A stretch of DNA of 39,014 bases from a virus. Made by a program: the position numbers and the translations under genes. Position 1 is the stretch's first letter, and every line of letters begins with the position of its first letter. The DNA is taken from positions 1 to 39,014 of the IMG/VR virus record IMGVR_UViG_3300030110_005187; one strand, 5' to 3'. This document shows, in pieces, positions 1 through 7,366 of the stretch. The notes under the pieces are model-generated. The model was given only the letters and a program-made list of their open reading frames with translations, was not told the DNA's origin and searched no databases.

Positions 1-547
1 CAAAATTTTTACAAAATCTCTCCATAGACTTTGGTTTGTCGCCATACGCTCCACCAATGTGAATATTGATTTTGTTGTATGGTGTTCTACTAAGATTCAT
101 CATATCAAATGTATCACCGTGCATTGTCAAGTCACCAATACAGTTTTCAACCACATGCTCATGAGGTGATGTTAGAACATTGAAAGGACCTGGATGAGAT
201 GTAATCCTAACACCATGAGTATCTACCTTAACACCAGCAGAATGTAAGTATCTTTTAATCCACTCTAAATCCTTTAGGTCTTCCCATTCATATTCAGACT
301 TCCAAGGCGCTAGACCACTTGTGATACGAAAAAACTTGTAACCATTAAGTATGTTCCAATCAATAATCTTATCTAAATCTTTAGCATTAGCCAATGTGAG
401 TTCACTAGCATAATCAACACCTTTAGCATTAAAGGTTCTCTTAATCATACTACGACCTGTCGTGATTGGTTTTACTCCCCTTTCTTTACCACCATACTTT
501 TGTGGGTATGACAGTTGCATATTAATACAGGCATAACCTATGTTCAT
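1..547 (-). CDS. uvsE: UV damage endonuclease (UvdE/UvsE), 3' part cut by window edge
   Basis: N-terminal 182 residues of a UvdE-family TIM-barrel endonuclease, which nicks DNA 5' to UV photoproducts and other lesions. The start MNIGYACIN is typical of the family, as is the KFFRITSGLAPW segment. Histidines in SHPGP, LTMHGDTFD and INIHIGG match the places where the family holds its metal ions, and GGAYGDK follows. The protein is usually about 300 residues, so roughly the last third lies outside the window. The ATG at 547-545 overlaps the TGA of the upstream MazG-like gene by four bases and has a GGAG ribosome site. Viral copies of this repair enzyme are known in marine myoviruses. Confidence 0.88.
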   Translation of the reverse strand, partial: MNIGYACINMQLSYPQKYGGKERGVKPITTGRSMIKRTFNAKGVDYASELTLANAKDLDKIIDWNILNGYKFFRITSGLAPWKSEYEWEDLKDLEWIKRYLHSAGVKVDTHGVRITSHPGPFNVLTSPHEHVVENCIGDLTMHGDTFDMMNLSRTPYNKINIHIGGAYGDKPKSMERFCKNF

Positions 548-855
548 ATTAAATTACTCCATCTTTTTAATTTTTTCTTTTTGACTTCTACTCTTTCGTA
601 GACATCTTCCCAACTGATAAGGTCATATTCATGCATCAATTCCATCATACACATAACATCACCAACCTCTTCGATGAGTTTTTCATTATCATGGTAATTA
701 TCACATCTTATAGCTTTACTACATTGTTGTATAAGTTCACCACACTCTTCCATAGTGATGGTCATTAATTCTTGTAGTTGATCTTCCATACGATGTTTTT
801 TATCTTTTAATTCCATAGCCATACCCTCTATCCAATTACTTGGTTGTTTTTTCAT
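544..855 (-). CDS. MazG-like nucleotide pyrophosphohydrolase
   Basis: A 103-residue all-alpha protein with the two acidic motifs of the MazG/NTP-pyrophosphatase superfamily: EECGE at residues 36-40 and EEVGD at 62-66. These bind Mg ions that hold the nucleotide. Family members hydrolyse (d)NTPs to monophosphates; some MazG enzymes act on (p)ppGpp, and cyanophage MazG proteins are well known. The ATG at 855 is chosen over an in-frame TTG twelve bases upstream because it forms an ATGA overlap with the deformylase stop. The exact substrate cannot be read from sequence. Confidence 0.8.
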   Translation of the reverse strand: MKKQPSNWIEGMAMELKDKKHRMEDQLQELMTITMEECGELIQQCSKAIRCDNYHDNEKLIEEVGDVMCMMELMHEYDLISWEDVYERVEVKKKKLKRWSNLI

Positions 856-1481
856 TCCATTACCCAACCTTGATTTAAAAGAGTTTGTGCTTTCTTATAT
901 TTTAATACTTTAACTGCATCACCTTTTTTAATAGTAACTAATTGATTACGACCTATTTTCTTTTCAACTTGGACAGTAGTATCTACTTTTCTATCCATAC
1001 ATACAATACCGTTTAGATGGTCAATTTCATGTTGAACACAAACAGATTCTAAAGTCCTTAACTCCGCATCTTGTTTTTTACTTTGTTCTTTTTCCCAACT
1101 ACCTTTACCATCATTAGGTTGTTCAGCACCACTAAAATACCAACCACTTTCTGATTGGTCGGTTTTGATTGTCACATCTCTGTATCTTTTAGTGTGCACT
1201 CCTTTGCCTGGATAAGATAAACAACCTTCATAAAAAGGTATTTCGTGTTCTTTTTGAATGATTTTAGGATTGATGAGTACCAAAGGTTCACGAACATTGA
1301 CAACGGCCACTTGTGCATCAATTCCCACTTGATTCGCTGCCAACCCAATACCGTCCCCTCTTTTGTTAAGTATCTGAAATAGTTCTGTTGCGATTTCCAA
1401 TCCTTCTTCAACTGACACCTCACGAAGCTTTTTGTTTATGATAGGGTTGTGTTCTTTTGTACAATTAATTACTTTCTTCAT
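852..1481 (-). CDS. def: Peptide deformylase with internal insertion and C-terminal tail
   Basis: Removes the N-formyl group from new proteins. All three family motifs are present: GIGLAANQ (residues 44-51), EGCLS (85-89, metal ligand Cys87) and HEIDH (151-155), so it should be active. Two oddities: about 35 hydrophilic residues (roughly 108-145, rich in K, E, Q, S) are inserted between motifs II and III, and a tail of about 40 residues follows the catalytic helix. Phage deformylases are usually shorter than bacterial ones (many are about 130-160 residues); this one has 209. Cyanophage deformylases are known and are thought to help mature photosystem or other host proteins. No clear Shine-Dalgarno sequence precedes the ATG. 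Confidence 0.93.
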   Translation of the reverse strand: MKKVINCTKEHNPIINKKLREVSVEEGLEIATELFQILNKRGDGIGLAANQVGIDAQVAVVNVREPLVLINPKIIQKEHEIPFYEGCLSYPGKGVHTKRYRDVTIKTDQSESGWYFSGAEQPNDGKGSWEKEQSKKQDAELRTLESVCVQHEIDHLNGIVCMDRKVDTTVQVEKKIGRNQLVTIKKGDAVKVLKYKKAQTLLNQGWVME

Positions 1482-1512
1482 ATTACTAAGTTACGAAGAA
1501 ATAATGTATTTG

Positions 1513-1683
1513 TCAAGGAATTTTTTTAATAATGTGAGATGGTATAACATAGACCGCACCTGTGCCGGTAGTGACTCTTGTAAATCCCTCAGCAGCTTTT
1601 CCCTCTATCACAACTTTTTCTCCACGATGAAGTGCACCTTTATCATTGTAAAAATCTTTAATTAGCATTGCTTTTTGTTTCAT
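1513..1683 (-). CDS. Small hypothetical protein (56 aa)
   Basis: A 56-residue reading frame from ATG 1683-1681 to TGA 1513-1515, beginning MKQKAMLIKDFY and ending HYIIKKIP. It is supported by a strong GGAGAGG ribosome site eight bases upstream and by a four-base ATGA overlap with the HNH-like gene before it, the same arrangement used across the window. Predicted content is mostly beta strands (runs such as EKVVIEG and GAVYVIP), which would suit a small SH3-like barrel. No family recognised. It fills a stretch that would otherwise be the largest gap in this part of the window. Confidence 0.7.
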   Translation of the reverse strand: MKQKAMLIKDFYNDKGALHRGEKVVIEGKAAEGFTRVTTGTGAVYVIPSHIIKKIP

Positions 1684-2186
1684 TTGTAAAACCTCTCCGA
1701 TGATGGCATATGTCCGTTATGTGATAAATAACAATTAGGACACAATAATCTCAGATTTTCTAGTGTGTTGTTAGTTACATCCCCATCTACATAATCTAAA
1801 CGAAGAGCAACTGATTCTTTCCCTATGATGATTTCATTGTACCCACAAGAACTGCATTCTTCCTCAACCCACTTATCTTTAAGTAGTCGTTTCTTAATGT
1901 ACCCAGCTCTCATACGGTACTTCTTAGTACCATCAAGAATTTGGTCGAGTGATTTTATCCACCTACCATAACCTTTTTTAATACCGACACCTGATGGATT
2001 TAGATGCCCCTCAAACAAACCGTATGTTTTAGCATACTTACGGTAAGTTAGGTAACTTACACCTAACCAACGAGCAGCTGCCATATTAGATTTGGTCTGA
2101 GATTGTGCATCTTCGATCATCTTCTTGGTAAGAACAAGTTTCTTACCTTTGATTCTTATCGGTTTTTGAAAGTTACGACTTGACAT
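1680..2186 (-). CDS. HNH-like zinc protein with helix-turn-helix start; catalytic His apparently lost
   Basis: 168 residues. Residues about 21-57 look like a helix-turn-helix (AAARWLGVSYLTYRKY). The C-terminal part has a zinc site of two pairs, C111-C114 and C149-C152, around a segment that resembles an HNH nuclease (ENLRLLCPNC, with NN at 139-140). In active HNH enzymes the strand before the GD turn normally carries His-His or Asp-His; here it reads LRLDYVDGD, so the general-base His is not at its usual place. It may be an inactive HNH fold used for DNA binding, or a diverged nuclease. Ribosome site AGGAGAAA lies about 15 bases from the ATG, longer than usual. Confidence 0.65.
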   Translation of the reverse strand: MSSRNFQKPIRIKGKKLVLTKKMIEDAQSQTKSNMAAARWLGVSYLTYRKYAKTYGLFEGHLNPSGVGIKKGYGRWIKSLDQILDGTKKYRMRAGYIKKRLLKDKWVEEECSSCGYNEIIIGKESVALRLDYVDGDVTNNTLENLRLLCPNCYLSHNGHMPSSERFYK

Positions 2187-2394
2187 AAATTTTGTCTTTT
2201 TCTCCTAACTGAACTTCTTTTGATTCTTTCACATCAAGCGCAACTCCGTCTTTGACTTTACGAAATGGCTTAGCTTTACTATCTGGTCTTAGTCTAAATA
2301 CTTCTCCGATGTTTACATCACCAAAGTATTCTTCTTCAAAATCACTACCCACACTTGGTGGATCGTATCGGTCTTGAGCGTGGTCGTTTGCCAT
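2173..2394 (-). CDS. Hypothetical protein (73 aa)
   Basis: A small acidic, hydrophilic protein beginning MANDHAQDRYDPP, with no membrane segment and no recognised domain. Its ATG is preceded by an excellent GGAGG site that sits inside the last codons of the upstream gene, and its end overlaps the HNH-like gene by 14 bases. The tight packing supports it being a real gene; function unknown. Confidence 0.7.
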   Translation of the reverse strand: MANDHAQDRYDPPSVGSDFEEEYFGDVNIGEVFRLRPDSKAKPFRKVKDGVALDVKESKEVQLGEKDKIYVKS

Positions 2395-2395
2395 T

Positions 2396-2611
2396 TTAAT
2401 CCTCCACTATTTCAGAGTCTTGTAAGTCTCTGATTATTGTTGAAATATACTCAAAGTTTTCTGATACAGAGTCAAATGGTTTGACCTCTGAGTAACTTAC
2501 CTTTGCACCTAGATTCTTTTTGTACAAAGATACATTTAACTTATCGTACATATCATCAAGAGCAGCTCTAATTTTTTTTAATTCTACTACTGCTTCATTA
2601 CTTATTTTCAT
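2396..2611 (-). CDS. Hypothetical protein (71 aa)
   Basis: Start chosen at ATG 2611-2609 (MKISNEAVVE), not at the longer in-frame start at 2674, because GGAG lies six bases upstream and the overlap with the preceding gene is then only 14 bases instead of 77. The protein is mainly alpha-helical by eye (ELKKIRAALDDMYDKL, then YISTIIRDLQDSE) and hydrophilic. No family recognised. Confidence 0.68.
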   Translation of the reverse strand: MKISNEAVVELKKIRAALDDMYDKLNVSLYKKNLGAKVSYSEVKPFDSVSENFEYISTIIRDLQDSEIVED

Positions 2612-2828
2612 TTTTTTCTCCAAAGTTGAATTCTTGTTGTTTTTTGTTTTCACTTTCGTCATTCCAAGGACCATCTTTCATCTCATCTATATATTTAAAT
2701 ATGAAATCGGTGATGTCATGATTTAACTTTTGAACTTCATCAAAAGCTAGTTTTCTGACGAAAAATCTTTCTTCTTTATCTATAATGGTGACCATCAAAT
2801 TATTGATGAAAGAACCTAATTTGTCCAT
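2598..2828 (-). CDS. Hypothetical protein (76 aa)
   Basis: A small protein beginning MDKLGSFINNLMV, helical in appearance, ending in a charged tail (QQEFNFGEKNENK). A GAGG ribosome site lies upstream. It is the first gene after a 29-base gap that separates the left accessory genes from the polysaccharide cluster. No family recognised. Confidence 0.68.
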   Translation of the reverse strand: MDKLGSFINNLMVTIIDKEERFFVRKLAFDEVQKLNHDITDFIFKYIDEMKDGPWNDESENKKQQEFNFGEKNENK

Positions 2829-2848
2829 ATAAAACCTCTTATTACACT

Positions 2849-2856
2849 TATAAATA
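2849..2856 (+). promoter_or_regulatory. TATAAATA box on the plus strand (possible late-promoter-like site, orientation unexplained)
   Basis: The 29-base gap 2829-2857 holds an exact match to the T4 late promoter box TATAAATA, but it reads on the plus strand, against the direction of all genes. The sequence is also very AT-rich and the same 12 bases occur by chance inside a gene near 6673, so this may mean nothing. Confidence 0.2.
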
Positions 2857-2857
2857 G

Positions 2858-4081
2858 TTAGTTAGTCTTACAAACGACTAAGTTTTTTTCGTATGTTTCA
2901 AGTGATTTGATGTAAAACTTAAATATATCAAACTCTATCTCCCCTATCTCACCACTATCTTGTAGTATCTCTGATAGGTTTACTATGTATTGAAAATTAG
3001 TAGCATTTAATTTATTACAATCAAACTCAATACAAATATCATGTAACTCTGATATTTTGTTTGTACCATATAACTTTATTCTCTCATCTAAATCAAATGA
3101 TGTGTTTGGTTGTTCTTCTTTTATGTATTTTCCAATACAATCTGAATCTTTTAGATTCAAATATATCTTACTACACCATGGCTCTAATTCACTTAACAGT
3201 TCTTTAGTACAATTATAAACCACCATACCAATATCATACTTGGGTGGAACTATTGGTTTCATCATCTCATCGTGTTTTACAAAGTGTCCCCACTTACGAA
3301 TAAATTCTCTTGTAGATTTTTTATTTTGTATTAACCACTCATCACTCTCTCTACCATTCATGAATACTTGACCTGCTGGATTTCTCATTGCACCATCTTT
3401 GAATCTGCTACCACGACAGGTCATGTGGTAAACAAATCCTTGCCAAGTCTGTTTTAATTCATAACCAGCTAATTGAAACCTATTGAATATATCCGAGTCC
3501 TCTTTTGATTGTGGAGCATATAAAGGATCGTGTCCACCTATTGCTAGAAAGTCATCTTTGTATATAGCCCACGGTGCAAATATACCTTCTGTTGGTTCTT
3601 TTTCCGTTACCATCCCACTATTTAACCAATATATTAATCCTTCCTCATCAAACTCTTCAGGTTCTATTCCGAAGTCATGTAATATCTTTTCAGGACCATT
3701 TGGGTGTAATGGTGGTTCTATTCGTGTTGCACTTACCACCTTACCTCTTTCCAAATGTTTCAATACTTCTTCATCCATTTTAGGACAGGCGTACATATCA
3801 GCGTGGTATATCATTACGATATCACTTGTTGCCATATCTACCAGCGTATCATATAATATTGTATGTCCAAGTCTTGTAGGTCCTTCGTTTCTATGTATCT
3901 TTACATTCGGGTCTTTCTTGACAATCTTGTTCATCCATTCCCAAGTTCCATCATCGGAAAAATCATCAGCCCAACATATCTCATGACGATATCCTAAGTT
4001 CTTTCTGATACTATTGTAAGACCATTTTAAGTATTTTAGATTGTTTCTACTTGGTTGTATAAAACTTATTACATTATCCAT
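2858..4081 (-). CDS. GT2-type glycosyltransferase with extra C-terminal domain
   Basis: 407 residues. The first 250 or so form a GT-A fold: DDFSDDGT (39-46) binds the nucleotide part of the sugar donor, and IYHADMY (91-97) carries the DxD-like metal site. APWAIYKDDF and SKEDSDIF further on match the acceptor and catalytic region of the family. Residues about 280-407 form a separate region (VVYNCTKELL, EPWCSKIYL) with no known assignment. It is the last gene of the polysaccharide cluster in transcription order. Acceptor and donor cannot be predicted. Confidence 0.8.
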   Translation of the reverse strand: MDNVISFIQPSRNNLKYLKWSYNSIRKNLGYRHEICWADDFSDDGTWEWMNKIVKKDPNVKIHRNEGPTRLGHTILYDTLVDMATSDIVMIYHADMYACPKMDEEVLKHLERGKVVSATRIEPPLHPNGPEKILHDFGIEPEEFDEEGLIYWLNSGMVTEKEPTEGIFAPWAIYKDDFLAIGGHDPLYAPQSKEDSDIFNRFQLAGYELKQTWQGFVYHMTCRGSRFKDGAMRNPAGQVFMNGRESDEWLIQNKKSTREFIRKWGHFVKHDEMMKPIVPPKYDIGMVVYNCTKELLSELEPWCSKIYLNLKDSDCIGKYIKEEQPNTSFDLDERIKLYGTNKISELHDICIEFDCNKLNATNFQYIVNLSEILQDSGEIGEIEFDIFKFYIKSLETYEKNLVVCKTN

Positions 4082-4092
4082 TAATAATCCTT

Positions 4093-5019
4093 TTAAATTA
4101 TTTTTAATATTCTGCTAACATGATTTAAAAAAACTTCTTCACTATAATATTTTTCATATCTTTTTTGTGTAGTTTCCACACACCGATTGTAAAACTTATC
4201 GTTCTTTAACTTTCTTGCGATGTCCTTTGCCTTATTTATGTCCCCAAGTTCAACAGTAGTTAGGGGATGTAGTATTCTCTGAGTGTTTAAATTTGAGTAG
4301 CCAATACAAGGTATTCCATGAAAACTAGTGTTCAATTGAAACTGACCTGCAGCTGCTGTTCCTAACTGAACACCAACATTAAATTGTGATAGAATATCTA
4401 TCCACTCTCTCCACATAACCCACGGAATATGATTCAACATCTGACTCTCTTCTGATTTCATCCGACCAGTAGTTATTGCTGTTATGGGATTACCTAATTC
4501 TAAAGCAACTTGATAGGAGTCAAATCCACCATAATCCTTAACCCAATTACCACCTATGATTGTTCCTTCACCCCATTCATTTCTTCGAACAATACCATCG
4601 GTAATCATAACGGTTGGCATCAACTCTGTTCTTACATTGGTTAATCCATGATAATAATCTAAATCAATATCATTGTGACAGAAAATCATATCCATTTCTG
4701 TTATGAAATTAAAATACCATATTTGTTCATCAATTGAACTATCTTGCCAATAGTTATAATAACTTTCTTGCATTACTGTAACTTTTTTACACACTCTACG
4801 ATATTGTTTCAGTAGTGGATAATCAAGTAACTCTCTTCTCTTTTTAGGTAATATCATCACCCCAACATCATACAATTTATCTGGTAAGTCTTGTAGTCTT
4901 GGAAATGGATGATGCGTAGCATCAGTTAAATACATCCAAGCGGCATCGGTTCGGATGTTAATATTATCCAAAGTTATTTTACCCTCAAAACCACCTTCTG
5001 TAAAAAAACCTATTTTCAT
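4093..5019 (-). CDS. Probable GT-B-fold glycosyltransferase
   Basis: 308 residues, no transmembrane segment. It opens with MKIGFFTEGG, and a late segment (QLNTSFHGIPCIGY, then TTVELGD) resembles the donor-binding half of GT-B glycosyltransferases, in which a conserved small-residue loop sits before the sugar-nucleotide site. Overall identity to a named family is not clear by eye. Its ATG overlaps the stop of the CapD-like gene by four bases, tying it to the same pathway. Confidence 0.6.
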   Translation of the reverse strand: MKIGFFTEGGFEGKITLDNINIRTDAAWMYLTDATHHPFPRLQDLPDKLYDVGVMILPKKRRELLDYPLLKQYRRVCKKVTVMQESYYNYWQDSSIDEQIWYFNFITEMDMIFCHNDIDLDYYHGLTNVRTELMPTVMITDGIVRRNEWGEGTIIGGNWVKDYGGFDSYQVALELGNPITAITTGRMKSEESQMLNHIPWVMWREWIDILSQFNVGVQLGTAAAGQFQLNTSFHGIPCIGYSNLNTQRILHPLTTVELGDINKAKDIARKLKNDKFYNRCVETTQKRYEKYYSEEVFLNHVSRILKII

Positions 5020-5921
5020 CCGTAAACCAAATCCCTCATCTCTGATAAGTTCATTTTTTCTGCACTAGCCGAGTTATATGGCCTATCTAATTTATTATTA
5101 CCTTTATTTTCATCCATACGAATATGGATATCATCACCATAAATAAATGTACGAGATATTTCCCTTTCAGATATTAAATCCTCATCTGTTTTCTCACCAG
5201 GTCTTTTACCAACTATCTCTATATCATCAGATATTATTTTAGCTAAATCTAACATATTAACACACTTCATCTTATATGATTTTACAAACCCACCACCGTG
5301 TTTTTTAGTAAAATCAATAGTTCTGTTGATTAAATCAGCAGCATCTTCTTTTGTAAATATCAATCTATTCATATTAGGATCTGTAAGTTTTAATGGTTTA
5401 CCTTCCGACTTTAACTTTAACCAAAATGGTAATACTGAACCAGCACTATGAGCTACATTAGCAAATCTAGTTAAAGCAAATTTAGTAGCATTGTTATTAT
5501 TCACATTCATAAAAACTCTTTCCATTAAATATTTTGAAGCACCATATACACTTTCCGATAAACAAGCTTTGTCTGTACTAACACCAATAGTTATTGGCAC
5601 ATCATTTATTATACTAGCTTCAACGACATTTAAACTACCCATAACATTTACATTACAACCAGCAATAGGATTTTGTTCCATCAAATCAATATGTTTCATA
5701 GCAGCTGAGTGGACTACTACATCTGGTTTTACCTCTTTAAATACTCTGAGCAGTAAAGACTTATCCTCTATGTTACCAACATAACATTTAACATTTGGAT
5801 ATTCTCTTTTTAAATTAGCTATGTTCTCTTCATTTCTACTTATGCTAATATACTCATTATTATTCTGTTTTACAAGCGATTTGCCAACTGTTCCTGTTCC
5901 ACCTGTTATTAATACTTTCAT
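5016..5921 (-). CDS. CapD/PseB-type nucleotide-sugar 4,6-dehydratase
   Basis: An extended SDR of the polysaccharide-biosynthesis CapD family. NAD(P) loop GGTGTVG at 7-13; PDVVVHSAAMKHI at 66-78 is the family signature; STDK at 115-118 and YGASK at 126-130 hold the catalytic residues. The closest functional match is the UDP-GlcNAc 4,6-dehydratase group (PseB, FlaA1), which makes 4-keto-6-deoxy sugars. It is about 301 residues, slightly short, and belongs to the single-domain soluble type without membrane helices. It directly follows a PIG-L deacetylase and an acyltransferase, suggesting joint work on one UDP-amino sugar. Confidence 0.8.
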   Translation of the reverse strand: MKVLITGGTGTVGKSLVKQNNNEYISISRNEENIANLKREYPNVKCYVGNIEDKSLLLRVFKEVKPDVVVHSAAMKHIDLMEQNPIAGCNVNVMGSLNVVEASIINDVPITIGVSTDKACLSESVYGASKYLMERVFMNVNNNNATKFALTRFANVAHSAGSVLPFWLKLKSEGKPLKLTDPNMNRLIFTKEDAADLINRTIDFTKKHGGGFVKSYKMKCVNMLDLAKIISDDIEIVGKRPGEKTDEDLISEREISRTFIYGDDIHIRMDENKGNNKLDRPYNSASAEKMNLSEMRDLVYG

Positions 5922-6563
5922 TTAAACCCCAAAAAATTCTATTATTTTAAATTGTTCTACCATGCCTTTACCTTTTTTATTACATTGAAAATTACTATGA
6001 AAAGCATTCAATGATTTTTTTTCAAAATATGATTTGTGACTTTGTGATTTAAATTGTTCTAGTGATTTTAATTTCATATGATATACACTCTCTATATCTA
6101 CAAATAAATTTGGTTTCCAACTATTAAGTGAACTAAATGTATGATATTCAATTAAACTTATTGGTGAGAATCTACACAAAGCCGAACCAAAATTATTTAC
6201 AAACCTATGTTCGAACATTGAATCTTCACTAGTTGGAATGAGTATACCATCATAATTATTTTTTTTAACAAACTTATTCTCAATGTAATTTATCCAACCA
6301 GGCTCAGTACAATCTTCAAAGTAATCATATTTAGCATGATGAACTTGAACATTATCTATTGCACTATATTTCCAAGCATCATCTACTTCTTTTCTTCTAT
6401 CTAACTTATTAGTCTCATCATATCCCTTAGCACCACCTTTCGTCAAACATAGAATATCAAATGATGTTTTATTATATGTAAATATGGTGCCCATCACCCC
6501 TATCTCTACATCATCTGGATGTGGGGATAAACACAAAACCCTATTTAAATTTAAAAATTTCAT
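5922..6563 (-). CDS. PIG-L/LmbE-family N-acetyl sugar deacetylase
   Basis: Residues 12-22 (LSPHPDDVEIG) are the hallmark zinc-binding motif of PIG-L/LmbE deacetylases, which remove the acetyl group from N-acetylglucosamine-type sugars. His119 in MFEHRF is a likely third metal ligand. Length 213 is normal. It lies between a hexapeptide acyltransferase (four-base overlap) and a CapD-like dehydratase (directly abutting), so the three may exchange the N-acyl group on an amino sugar. No signal peptide. Confidence 0.87.
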   Translation of the reverse strand: MKFLNLNRVLCLSPHPDDVEIGVMGTIFTYNKTSFDILCLTKGGAKGYDETNKLDRRKEVDDAWKYSAIDNVQVHHAKYDYFEDCTEPGWINYIENKFVKKNNYDGILIPTSEDSMFEHRFVNNFGSALCRFSPISLIEYHTFSSLNSWKPNLFVDIESVYHMKLKSLEQFKSQSHKSYFEKKSLNAFHSNFQCNKKGKGMVEQFKIIEFFGV

Positions 6564-7366
6564 ATTGACTTAAAAAACCCCTCAGTATATATTTTTATAC
6601 CTCTTCTTCTTAGATAATCTCTCAAATCTTCTGAGACATCATTTATATAACCATCGATTGTTCGTTCTTCTATATTATAAATAGTTTCATAATGACTCTG
6701 ATACAAATTTATTTTTCCATTTTGATATCTCACATTATAAGGTAGTATATCCTTTACTTTTTTTGAATCTAGTAACGTAACCCAATCTTTAAGTATATCT
6801 GTAATTATAGGTTGAAGCTCTTGTTCACTTAACTTCTTAGGATACATATTTTCTTTAATAACCTTACAAGGTATACCAGCTGCTAGGCATCCACTTGGTA
6901 AATCTCTATTAACTAGCGAGTTAGTTCCTATAACCACATCATCACCAACTGTTACATTTGGTAAAACAATACTCCTAGCAGGTAACCAGACATTATTACC
7001 AATCTTAACAGGACCAAAGTCGGATGGAAACCCTTGTGTTATATCTAACCATGCACCATGTGTCCAAATCATTACATCAGCACCTATACCACAGTTGTCA
7101 CCTATCTCTACCGATTCTGATGGGTTGATTACTACATTTTCAAATATACCAACACCACTACCAATTTTAACATTTGAGTTAGGACCATTACACCCACCCC
7201 TACCTATTTCCACTCCATCAGCCATAAATAAATGATCGCCTATTATCAACTCTTTACATTTTATTTTAACATTATCACCTATTTTAGAATATTTACCGAT
7301 AGTAACTTTTTCACAATCTATGGTAGTATTCTTTCCTATTATAACCGAACTATGTATGTTACGCAT
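6560..7366 (-). CDS. Left-handed beta-helix (hexapeptide-repeat) acyltransferase
   Basis: Residues about 5-170 are built of hexapeptide repeats (for example VIIGKNTTID, VKIGSGVGIF, VEIGDNCGIG, VTVGDDVVIG), ending in AAGIPCKVI, the usual closing segment of the LacA/NodL/WbbJ group that moves acetyl or other acyl groups from acyl-CoA to sugars. WTHGAW near residue 106 supplies the probable catalytic His. About 90 C-terminal residues are extra and unassigned. Next to a PIG-L deacetylase. Confidence 0.83.
   Translation of the reverse strand: MRNIHSSVIIGKNTTIDCEKVTIGKYSKIGDNVKIKCKELIIGDHLFMADGVEIGRGGCNGPNSNVKIGSGVGIFENVVINPSESVEIGDNCGIGADVMIWTHGAWLDITQGFPSDFGPVKIGNNVWLPARSIVLPNVTVGDDVVIGTNSLVNRDLPSGCLAAGIPCKVIKENMYPKKLSEQELQPIITDILKDWVTLLDSKKVKDILPYNVRYQNGKINLYQSHYETIYNIEERTIDGYINDVSEDLRDYLRRRGIKIYTEGFFKSI

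Noticed and set aside
1511-1516. Perfect TTGACA on the minus strand as a -35 promoter box before the deformylase gene
   Set aside because: At the right distance only TAACTT is found, a poor -10 box, and the start codon would then lie at or just after the transcription start.
2612-2674. Longer start for the 71-residue protein
   Set aside because: It would overlap the upstream gene by 77 bases; a GGAG site six bases before the internal ATG 2611 fits better.
3483-3986. Plus-strand reading frame of 167 codons
   Set aside because: It lies wholly inside and antisense to the GT2 gene at 2858-4081, has no ribosome site, and its composition reflects the opposite strand. Other plus-strand frames in the window are of the same kind.
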